Shown: piece after piece, positions 1 to 5,219 of the stretch
How positions within the stretch are numbered: position 1 is the stretch's first letter
How the letters are laid out: every line of letters begins with the position of its first letter
Source: Clostridia bacterium
GTDB lineage: Bacteria > Bacillota_A > Clostridia > Christensenellales > CAG-138
Reading direction: 5' to 3'
Length of the DNA: 8,137 nt
Assembly (NCBI GenBank): GCA_017553815.1
Contig: JAFZJT010000212.1
Coordinates: 1-8,137 of the forward strand
The notes under the pieces: generated by a model
Databases searched by the model: none
What the model was told of the DNA's origin: nothing
What the model saw: the letters and a program-made list of their open reading frames with translations, nothing else
Position numbers and translations under genes: made by a program

Positions 1-216
1 GCAAATATCTTTGTAAGCAACCGTGGTGATGATTTTCTTTTTGAACCAATCAAACTCTGTATTATCCTCATGATAAAACAGGTCTGTTTCCGAATAATTT
101 GAGCCAATGGCAGAGTATACTACTAACCATCCAGCACAAGTATAGCCACTAGCTACCGCAGCTAATCCGGCAACTATCCACGCCTGCTGGATTAAACCAC
201 GTACAACAGCTTTTTC
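1..216 (-). pseudogene. Detached C-terminal part of the interrupted secreted protein (continues past left edge)
   Basis: Directly after the TAA at 217-219, the same minus-strand frame stays open for 72 codons to the window edge. None of them is ATG, GTG or TTG, so this stretch has no ordinary start of its own in view. It encodes a hydrophobic, Gly/Ala-rich segment of about 26 residues (WIVAGLAAVASG, then YTCAGWLVVYSAIG). A polar part with acidic and lysine-rich clusters follows, and the visible part ends in DIC. The simplest reading is that this is the remainder of the protein that starts at 525, separated by a nonsense mutation or a sequence error. A hydrophobic segment in the C-terminal half of an exported precursor recalls SdpC-type peptide toxins, but no diagnostic motif is present and that link is a guess. 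The 3' end lies outside the window. Confidence 0.55.
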
Positions 217-525
217 TTACGCAGTTTTTTCCTTAAATTCTCTGTCGCTCATAGTTTTAAAGACAGCATCAAGGTTATCATCTATAACTTTATTCAGCTC
301 AGCGACACTTTGACATGCGTACCTTGAGATGATTGCCTCAACGTCATCTATCGTCGCCTCACTTTTCACTATACTGCTTTCTACGGATTTATTGCAATCT
401 ATCAAGTATTTTAAGTTTTCTTGAAATATACTGTAAGAATTAAACTGAGATGCAACTGTAGAGCTTTGTGCAGTATAAATAGCGAAAAACAGCCATGCGA
501 GTAATGTTGAAAAGATTTTTTTCAT
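217..525 (-). CDS. Small exported protein of unknown function, ended by an in-frame TAA
   Basis: This 102-residue product has a classical signal peptide: MKKI, a hydrophobic core to about residue 18, then a polar TAQSS region with a plausible cleavage site near residues 19-25. The mature part is mostly polar and probably helical, with cysteines at about 44 and 71 and no motif I recognise. I start it at ATG 525, not GTG 534, because AAAGGGTG at 532-539 is a Shine-Dalgarno site six bases before that ATG, whereas GTG 534 lies within it. A good promoter lies just upstream (560-588). The frame continues past the TAA, so the original protein was probably at least 175 residues. Base composition is AT-rich, unlike the ruv genes next to it, which suggests a different origin. 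A distant SdpC-like secreted peptide precursor is possible but weakly supported; an ordinary secreted protein is equally compatible. Confidence 0.6.
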   Translation of the reverse strand: MKKIFSTLLAWLFFAIYTAQSSTVASQFNSYSIFQENLKYLIDCNKSVESSIVKSEATIDDVEAIISRYACQSVAELNKVIDDNLDAVFKTMSDREFKEKTA

Positions 526-559
526 TTTGCTCACCCTTTTCTTTTAGTTTAGTTGCTAT

Positions 560-588
560 AGTATAGCATAACAGGTTGATCATCACAA
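560..588 (-). promoter_or_regulatory. Sigma-A promoter with extended -10 for the small exported protein
   Basis: On the minus strand, TTGTGA (583-588) is followed after exactly 17 bases by TATACT (560-565). A TG pair one base upstream of the -10 makes it an extended -10 promoter. The start codon is about 35 bases downstream of the -10. Spacing and hexamers fit a housekeeping promoter, so the interrupted gene appears to retain its transcription signal. Confidence 0.65.
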
Positions 589-628
589 CCGCTTTGCCTA
601 ATATATTTCTGCTTTCGGAGTTTAAATG

Positions 629-656
629 TATTACAAGCAGCGAGCCTTACGTAATA
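629..656. other. Imperfect palindrome downstream of the coiled-coil gene
   Basis: TATTAC (629-634) and GTAATA (651-656) form a 6-bp stem, with a short inner AAG/CTT pairing possible. It lies 15 bases past the stop of the minus-strand coiled-coil gene, where a terminator would be expected. No T-run follows on the minus strand, so intrinsic termination is only weakly supported. It also marks the change from GC-rich to AT-rich DNA. Confidence 0.25.
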
Positions 657-671
657 TCACCGCGCCGTTCA

Positions 672-1610
672 CTAATTATCCAAAACCTCGCTCACAAGCT
701 TGGAGAAATCGGGATCCACGGGCATGGAAAATTCGCCGTTCTCGCCGTCGTCCTCTTCCTCGTCGCCGGGCAGATCGCGCCCTTCGATCGCGTAGATACT
801 GCGCATAAGTGCGGCGGCGCTTCTATAGTTCTCGGCGGGCTTGCCGCTTTCGCCTGTGCCGCTCTGCCGTGCTTCCTGCATATCCCGCGCCACCTTCGCA
901 GCGCCCACGCCCTGCGGTTCCTGCTTCGTTTTTCCATGCACAGCAGGCTTTTTCGCCCTCGCATTGCCAACGGTATCGAGCGTATCGGCATAGAATTCCG
1001 CATCCTCGAGCGCGCGCCTTGCGCGTTCCTTCAAGCGAGCGTTCAGCTCATCCAGCCTGCCCTCGCGCTCCTTGACGTGCGCCTCCGCCTCGTCGATCAT
1101 GCCGTGCGCGCTCTTTTCGGCGGCTTCGAGCATCTCCTTGGAGAGCCTTTCGGCCTCGCTGACGGCGTTTTCGGCCTCGCGGAAGGTCTTTTCGGCGTCC
1201 TTCTTCGCCTGCTCGCGCGCGTCCTCAAGCGTTTTTTCGGCGGCTGCCTTCGCCTTTTCCTCTATGCTCTGCCCCTCGTTTATGAACTCGTCACGGCGCT
1301 TTCTGCCCTCTTCTTCAAGGCGTTTAGCTTCAAGCCGCGCTTCTTTAAGGATGCGCTCCTTCTGCTCCGCCGCCTCGGTCATCGCGTTTGAGATGCTGTC
1401 CTGCTTTGCCTCGAAATCCGCGATGCGCTTCTTTGAACCCGAAAGCTCCTTTTTCGCACTCTCAAGCGAATTGTTTGCCTTCGTAAGCTCGTCGATCTTC
1501 TCGCCGAGCTCGCCTTCCTTTTCGCTCAGCTTCGCGCGAAGCTCCTCAAGCTCCCTATTCTTCTGTTCAAGCTCCGCTTGAAGCTTCTTTTTCTTACCGA
1601 AGAACCACAT
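672..1610 (-). CDS. Long coiled-coil protein of unknown function
   Basis: The 312-residue product begins MWFFGKKKK. From about residue 8 to 215 it is almost uninterrupted charged helix rich in Glu, Lys, Ala, Arg and Leu, with repeating heptad-like and AEKxxEEA-type patterns, so a long coiled coil is very likely. A low-complexity linker (about 216-262) follows, then a short helical stretch around YRSAAALMRSIYAIEG, an acidic cluster (DEEEDDGE), and a final segment containing DPDFSKLVSEVL. The two short C-terminal segments may be binding motifs. There is no signal peptide or membrane segment. I choose ATG 1610 because a purine-rich GGGGGAAAG lies just upstream; an upstream in-frame ATG at 1652 would put the N-terminus inside the 58-base repeat. 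It lies 90 bases downstream of ruvB and may be co-transcribed. A DivIVA-like or chromosome-associated scaffold is conceivable, but I recognise no family. Confidence 0.8.
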   Translation of the reverse strand: MWFFGKKKKLQAELEQKNRELEELRAKLSEKEGELGEKIDELTKANNSLESAKKELSGSKKRIADFEAKQDSISNAMTEAAEQKERILKEARLEAKRLEEEGRKRRDEFINEGQSIEEKAKAAAEKTLEDAREQAKKDAEKTFREAENAVSEAERLSKEMLEAAEKSAHGMIDEAEAHVKEREGRLDELNARLKERARRALEDAEFYADTLDTVGNARAKKPAVHGKTKQEPQGVGAAKVARDMQEARQSGTGESGKPAENYRSAAALMRSIYAIEGRDLPGDEEEDDGENGEFSMPVDPDFSKLVSEVLDN

Positions 1611-1642
1611 ATTCTTTCCCCCATTATGCTTGTTGTTCCAAA

Positions 1643-1700
1643 GAGCTCCCAAAGGGATCTCAACCTCAACTATTCATTATCCATTATTCACTATTCACTA
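1643..1700 (+). repeat. 58-base hairpin plus heptad repeat, copy 1
   Basis: GAGCTCCC (1643-1650), loop AAA, then GGGATCTC (1654-1661) form an 8-bp stem with one C/A mismatch. After AACCTCAAC come four 7-base units (TATTCAT, TATCCAT, TATTCAC, TATTCAC) and a final TA. It aligns without gaps to 6504-6561, with 51 of 58 positions identical. The last base touches the TGA of ruvB (1701-1703), which is transcribed in the opposite sense, so the ruv transcript reads the heptads first and the hairpin second, followed by a short TTT. It could act as a weak terminator or processing site between ruvB and the coiled-coil gene. Confidence 0.8.
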
Positions 1701-2729
1701 TCAAAGAAACGACGTCTGCACTCCCCCGCCGTTCGGCGGGTCGATTCCTATATGCTCGTACGCGGGCGGGAGCGGTACCCTGCCGCGCGGCGTTCTTGCG
1801 ATGAACCCAAGGCGCAATAGATACGGCTCGTACACGTCCTCTATCGTGGAGGCGTCCTCGCCCGTTGCGGCGGCGATCGTGTCCAGCCCGACTGGTCTGC
1901 CGAGGAATTTTATCATCATCGCTTCGAGCATCTTCCTATCCACCGCGTCGAGCCCGAGCTCGTCTATGCGAAGCATCTCAAGCGCCGCCATCGCGGTTTC
2001 GGTGGTTATCACGCCGTCCGCCTTGACCTGCGCATAGTCGCGCACACGGCGAAGGAGCCTGTTCGCGATTCGCGGAGTGCCCCTTGAACGCGAGGCTATC
2101 TCAAGCGCGCCGTCAACCGTTATCTCAATCCCGAGTATGCCCGCGCTGCGGACGACTATCTCCTTCAGCTCCTCCGGCGAATACATCTCGAGCTGTTCCT
2201 TAATGCCGAAGCGGTCGCGAAGAGGCCCCGTCAGAAGCCCCATGCGCGTGGTCGCCCCGACGAGCGTGAATTTCGGGAGCTCAAGCCTCAGCGAGCGCGC
2301 CGAAGGTCCCTTTCCGATGATGATATCATAAGCAAAATCCTCCATCGCGGGGTAGAGGATCTCCTCCACGTTCGCGTTGAGGCGGTGTATCTCGTCGATG
2401 AACAGCACGTCGCCCTCGTTCAGATTGGATAAAAGCGCCGCAAGGTCGCCCGCGTGGGTTATCGCGGGGCCGCTGGTGATCCTGAGATTTCCGCCCATCT
2501 CGTTTGCGATTATCGCGGCAAGCGTGGTCTTGCCGAGACCCGGAGGGCCGTACAGAAGCGCGTGGTCGAGCGCCTCGCCGCGCAATTTTGCCGCGTCTAT
2601 ATAGACCTGCATGTGCTCCTTCACGCTGCCCTGACCGATGTATTCGGCAAGGAAGCGCGGGCGCAGGCTGTATTCGCTGTTCTCATCCTCGGTGAGAAGG
2701 GATGAAGTTATGAGTCTGTCGTCGTTCAT
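1701..2729 (-). CDS. ruvB: Holliday junction branch-migration helicase subunit RuvB
   Basis: RuvB is the hexameric AAA+ motor that, loaded on RuvA-bound Holliday junctions, drives branch migration during recombinational repair. The 342-residue product has normal family length. It shows Walker [10 protein letters not shown] (61-69), Walker B LFIDEIH (109-115), sensor 1 GATTR (158-162), and the PLRDRFG region carrying the arginine finger (about 169-175). The [17 protein letters not shown] segment fits sensor 2, and the C-terminal winged-helix domain contains [21 protein letters not shown] and RTPRGR. The start at 2729 fits the family N-terminus, but the upstream AAAGAAAAAAC is a poor ribosome site. 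The gene lies 35 bases after ruvA, so it is probably read from the ruvC promoter. Its last codons contain a 7-bp GC inverted repeat (1725-1740), and its stop touches the 58-base repeat. Confidence 0.97.
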   Translation of the reverse strand: MNDDRLITSSLLTEDENSEYSLRPRFLAEYIGQGSVKEHMQVYIDAAKLRGEALDHALLYGPPGLGKTTLAAIIANEMGGNLRITSGPAITHAGDLAALLSNLNEGDVLFIDEIHRLNANVEEILYPAMEDFAYDIIIGKGPSARSLRLELPKFTLVGATTRMGLLTGPLRDRFGIKEQLEMYSPEELKEIVVRSAGILGIEITVDGALEIASRSRGTPRIANRLLRRVRDYAQVKADGVITTETAMAALEMLRIDELGLDAVDRKMLEAMMIKFLGRPVGLDTIAAATGEDASTIEDVYEPYLLRLGFIARTPRGRVPLPPAYEHIGIDPPNGGGVQTSFL

Positions 2730-2764
2730 GTTTTTTCTTTAATTTTCGCTGTTTTTCGCATTCT

Positions 2765-3364
2765 TCACTTCGCTGAAAGCTTCCTTAGGGCCTTCATTAT
2801 CATATCCTCGGTGCGCGCGCAGTCCTCAATTTCGGCAACCGCTCTTCCCGCGATCGCGCCGTCGTAGCCGAGCGCCACCAGCGCCTCTATCGCCTCTTTG
2901 CGCATCGAGTTCGCGCCGTCGTCCGAGTTCTTCGCGCCCTTCGCGCCGCCCGGAGCGGAGGAAATGCCGTCCACCTTCTCCTTGAGCTCGAGGATGACCC
3001 TTGCGGCGGTCTTTCTGCCCATCCCGGGAACGCCGTCAAACGCGGCGGCGTTGTCGGTTAGAACCGCCATCGAGATATCGCTTGGGGAGAGCACCGAGAG
3101 CGCCGCGAGCGCGAGCTTGGGGCCGATGCGCGAAACGCCGATGAGCTTACGAAACATCGCGCGCTCGCCGTCGGTATAAAAGCCGTACAACGCGACCGCG
3201 TCCTGCGCGATATTCAGATGCGCGAAAAGCTTCGCCTGCTTTCCGATCGAAAGCTCCTTGAGCGTATTCCTTGAGCAGAAAAGCTCGTAGCCCACGCCGT
3301 TTGCATCGATAACGGCACGGTCCGCGCCAAGCTCCTCGACGGTTCCTCTGATATGTGAATACAT
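2765..3364 (-). CDS. ruvA: Holliday junction DNA-binding subunit RuvA
   Basis: RuvA tetramers hold the four-way junction in an open square form and recruit RuvB. The 199-residue product has the three expected domains: an N-terminal OB fold (about 1-62, beginning MYSHIRGTV, with GVGYE), two helix-hairpin-helix motifs (VSRIGPKLALAALS near 77-90 and VPGMGRKTAARVI near 112-124), and, after a flexible linker (about 135-153), a RuvB-binding C-terminal domain with EAIEALVALGYD. Aligned by eye to E. coli RuvA, the acidic-pin pair E55-D56 corresponds here to Q54-D55, so one acidic residue is missing. GGAGAG upstream of ATG 3364 supports this start. It sits between ruvC (32-base gap) and ruvB (35-base gap) in the usual order. 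Confidence 0.97.
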   Translation of the reverse strand: MYSHIRGTVEELGADRAVIDANGVGYELFCSRNTLKELSIGKQAKLFAHLNIAQDAVALYGFYTDGERAMFRKLIGVSRIGPKLALAALSVLSPSDISMAVLTDNAAAFDGVPGMGRKTAARVILELKEKVDGISSAPGGAKGAKNSDDGANSMRKEAIEALVALGYDGAIAGRAVAEIEDCARTEDMIMKALRKLSAK

Positions 3365-3396
3365 GGTTTTCTCTCCGTTTTTAGGGTGTTTTCGCG

Positions 3397-3894
3397 CTAT
3401 TTTATCCTGAATTCATCCATGCCCGGGCCGATCGCGTTCGCATGGCATATCGCAACACCGAGCGCGTCCGCCGCATCGTCCGGCTTGGGGACCTTTTGAA
3501 GCTTCAAAAGAAGCTTCACCATGCTCTGCATCTGGAGCTTATCTGCATGGCCGTCGCCGGTTACGCTCAATTTGATCTGCATCGGCGTATATTCATAGAG
3601 CGGAAGTCCCGCCTGTTGCGCGGCAAGTATCGCAACGCCCCTTGCCGCCGCGACCTGAAGCGCCGTGGTCGTGTTTCGATAGAAGAAAAGCTCCTCAAAC
3701 GCGATATGGTCGGGTCGGAACCTCTCAACGAGCGCGCGCGTGCCCGCAAAGAGCCGCTCAAGCCGCTCGGGAAAGCGCATATCTGGTTTGGTTTCGATAA
3801 TGCCGCAGTCTATCGCGCGAAGCTTCGTTCCCTCGGCCTCGATAACGCCGTAGCCGAGTATCGCGTACCCGGGGTCAATGCCCAAAACTATCAT
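3397..3894 (-). CDS. ruvC: Holliday junction resolvase RuvC
   Basis: RuvC is the metal-dependent, RNase-H-fold dimeric endonuclease that cuts symmetrically across Holliday junctions. The product has 165 residues, typical for the family. All four catalytic acids can be placed: D7 in GIDPG, E67 in FEELF, and D140 and D143 in DDAADALGVAICH. F70 corresponds to the phenylalanine that stacks on bases in E. coli RuvC. The conserved ARGVAIL and EYTPMQIK segments are also present, so it should be active. GGAGAG seven bases before ATG 3894 is a good ribosome site. It is the first gene of the ruvC-ruvA-ruvB cluster, with a sigma-A-like promoter about 60 bases upstream, and it diverges from the DUF2953 gene. 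Confidence 0.97.
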   Translation of the reverse strand: MIVLGIDPGYAILGYGVIEAEGTKLRAIDCGIIETKPDMRFPERLERLFAGTRALVERFRPDHIAFEELFFYRNTTTALQVAAARGVAILAAQQAGLPLYEYTPMQIKLSVTGDGHADKLQMQSMVKLLLKLQKVPKPDDAADALGVAICHANAIGPGMDEFRIK

Positions 3895-3914
3895 CTCTAT
3901 ACTCTCCGAAAGGT

Positions 3915-3946
3915 GCGGCGCGGTATGAAGCCGCGCTTATCGCCGC
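3915..3946 (-). other. Alternative GC stems in the ruvC leader
   Basis: In the untranslated leader of ruvC, GCGCGG (3931-3936) can pair with CCGCGC (3918-3923) around a 7-base loop. GCGGCG (3941-3946) can instead pair with CGCCGC (3915-3920). The two stems share bases 3918-3920 and so exclude each other. Neither covers the ribosome site. It could be a small regulatory fold or an accident of GC-rich DNA. Confidence 0.3.
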
Positions 3947-3955
3947 TATTACCTC

Positions 3956-3983
3956 ATTATACTAATGATACCATCTTTTTGAA
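3956..3983 (-). promoter_or_regulatory. Sigma-A-like promoter for ruvC-ruvA-ruvB
   Basis: On the minus strand, TTCAAA (3978-3983) is followed after 16 bases by a consensus TATAAT (3956-3961). This implies a leader of roughly 55 bases before the ruvC ATG. The -35 matches the consensus at four of six positions. No gene separates it from ruvC. Confidence 0.55.
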
Positions 3984-3996
3984 TAAATCTCAATAG

Positions 3997-4023
3997 CTCC
4001 GCAAAAACTAAAGCGGAGGTGAT
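3997..4023 (+). promoter_or_regulatory. Strong ribosome site that can be masked by a hairpin
   Basis: GGAGGTGAT (4015-4023) is a near-perfect complement of the 16S rRNA 3' end, seven bases (from GGAGG) before ATG 4027. CTCCGC (3997-4002) can pair with GCGGAG (4013-4018) across a 10-base loop, covering the core of that ribosome site. The strong site suggests high translation; the stem suggests it may be gated. Confidence 0.5.
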
Positions 4024-4026
4024 AAA

Positions 4027-4716
4027 ATGCGCGGCTTTTCATACCTTTCGATACCGACTGCGGCTCTCGCGCTGATGCTGCTCTCCCCCATCGGACTTCG
4101 TTTTAAACTGGAGCAGAGGGGCTTTTCGGCGCGGCTGACGCTTCGCTTCTGGCTCCTTTTCGGGCTGATTCGGCCTCCGCTTCGTTTTTTGCTTGAATTC
4201 GACGCCGAAAAAGCCAAGCATGATCCGCTCGATGCAAAAAACGCCTTCTCTTTTTTCAGGCTGACGCGGAGCGGCGAGCTTAAGCAGGTAAAACGAAAAA
4301 AGCCAAAGAAGCCTAAGGTGGAAAAGCTTCCCGCCGCACCCATTCTCGGCGCGATCTCGCTGAAAAGGCTCGTTATAAGGGGGCATATCGCGCTTGAGGA
4401 CGCGGCGGACTGCGTTCTGCTCGCGGGAATGCTGAACGCGCTCACCTTGCCGCTTCTCACGCTCGCCGCCCGCATTATCCCGATCCGTGCTGAAAAAGCG
4501 GAGCTTAAGGCGGAATTTTTGCCGAAATTTACCGAAAAAGCCTTTTCACTCGCGATCGAGGGAATAGTTAAAACCCATCCGGCAAAGCTAATAGCGGGCC
4601 TACTTTCCGCTTTTGCCGAAAAAAGCGCGCGAAAGCGGTGTGAAAGAGGGCGAAACAAACCCCAAGCAAAACCAAATGAAAAAGGAGAAACCTCATGCAC
4701 CCCATTGAAAACATAA
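4027..4716 (+). CDS. ytfI: DUF2953 (YtfI-like) membrane-anchored protein
   Basis: The 229-residue product begins with one hydrophobic segment (about 6-22), a likely membrane anchor. A second hydrophobic patch (FWLLFGLI, 41-48) sits where DUF2953 proteins carry their FG[LI]I-like motif. A lysine/proline-rich linker (about 88-100) follows, then RGHIALEDAADCVLLAGMLN and a downstream block ending in IRAEKAELKAEFLPKF, matching the general layout of DUF2953. The molecular function of the family is unknown; in Bacillus subtilis ytfI lies directly before ytfJ, as here, and that context strengthens the call. The last 30 residues are polar and lysine/arginine-rich. The start is fixed by a very strong ribosome site. 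The stop overlaps the ytfJ-like start by 22 bases, so translation is probably coupled. A 437-codon open frame runs antisense here and is not credible. Confidence 0.65.
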   Translation: MRGFSYLSIPTAALALMLLSPIGLRFKLEQRGFSARLTLRFWLLFGLIRPPLRFLLEFDAEKAKHDPLDAKNAFSFFRLTRSGELKQVKRKKPKKPKVEKLPAAPILGAISLKRLVIRGHIALEDAADCVLLAGMLNALTLPLLTLAARIIPIRAEKAELKAEFLPKFTEKAFSLAIEGIVKTHPAKLIAGLLSAFAEKSARKRCERGRNKPQAKPNEKGETSCTPLKT

Positions 4717-5219
4717 TCGAAGGCTCGATAGAGCAGATAAAGCGCATGGTGGACGTGAACACCGTCATCGGCGACGCGATAACCGCTGCGGACGGCACCC
4801 TGCTTCTGCCGGTTTCGCGCGTTTCCATCGGCTTTGCGATCGGCGGCGGCGAATACGGCGAAGCGGAGGGCGGACGCGCCTGCCGCCGCAGGATCGACGA
4901 CCCTTCGGAATCGGATCCGCGCTACCCCTTCACGGGCGCAGCGACGGTCGGTATGAGCCTCAAGCCCCTCGCATTCCTCTCCGTGGAGCAGGGCAACGTG
5001 CGCGTCATCCCCGCCGCACCCGAGAACGCGGTGGATAAGCTCGCCGACCTCGTGCCGCAGGTGCTCAAGAGCATGGAGCGATTTATCTCGGCGGCAGTTG
5101 ACAAAAACGGGAAAAAATGCGAAAATAGAATGGGTAAATATCGAGGCTATTGCTCTTTTTCCCCATCGGGCATGAATAAAAACGAGGAGGAGGTTTGCGA
5201 TGAAAGCTGCTGTGACTAA
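4695..5219 (+). CDS. ytfJ: GerW/YtfJ-family sporulation protein with an unusual Cys-rich tail
   Basis: The N-terminal part matches the GerW/YtfJ family: HPIENIIEGSIEQIKRMVDV, then NTVIGDAI, DGTLLLPVSRVSIGFAIGGGEY, a glycine-bearing TGAATVGMSLKPLAFLSV, and VRVIP followed by an amphipathic helix to about residue 132. In Bacillus subtilis YtfJ/GerW is a forespore protein linked to germination. This product has 174 residues, longer than the roughly 150 of B. subtilis YtfJ. It carries a polar Arg/Asp insertion (about 59-78) and a C-terminal tail from about 138 with five cysteines (142, 153, 168, 172, 173). The tail overlaps a promoter-like sequence and the next gene's ribosome site, so it may be recent read-through of former leader DNA. 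GGAG seven bases before ATG 4695 supports the start. It overlaps the DUF2953 gene by 22 bases and the carboxypeptidase gene by 20. Confidence 0.88.
   Translation: MHPIENIIEGSIEQIKRMVDVNTVIGDAITAADGTLLLPVSRVSIGFAIGGGEYGEAEGGRACRRRIDDPSESDPRYPFTGAATVGMSLKPLAFLSVEQGNVRVIPAAPENAVDKLADLVPQVLKSMERFISAAVDKNGKKCENRMGKYRGYCSFSPSGMNKNEEEVCDESCCD
5098..5126 (+). promoter_or_regulatory. Internal sigma-A promoter candidate for the carboxypeptidase
   Basis: Inside the 3' end of the ytfJ-like gene, a consensus TTGACA (5098-5103) is followed after exactly 17 bases by GAAAAT (5121-5126). TG one base upstream (5118-5119) makes it an extended -10. The -10 matches the consensus at four of six positions. It would give a leader of about 65 bases with a strong GGAGG site, letting the carboxypeptidase be made independently of the sporulation genes upstream. 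Confidence 0.5.

Noticed and set aside
217..219. The in-frame TAA considered as a reassigned or programmed read-through stop
   Set aside because: TAA, TAG and TGA all terminate other genes here (for example rluB with TAA), and no read-through signal is evident; mutation or sequence error is simpler.
576..1391. A 271-codon plus-strand open frame, plus a Ser/Ala-rich frame at 1072-1581
   Set aside because: Both are reverse readings of the coiled-coil gene; the repetitive leucine, alanine and serine content reflects complementing Glu/Lys/Ala-rich codons.
1671..1700. Heptad tract considered as a CRISPR-like or minisatellite array
   Set aside because: Units are 7 bases with no spacers, and the array is only four units long as part of a fixed 58-base element.
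3442..3996. A 184-codon plus-strand open frame opposite ruvC
   Set aside because: RuvC with all catalytic acids occupies the other strand; this frame has no ribosome site or motif.
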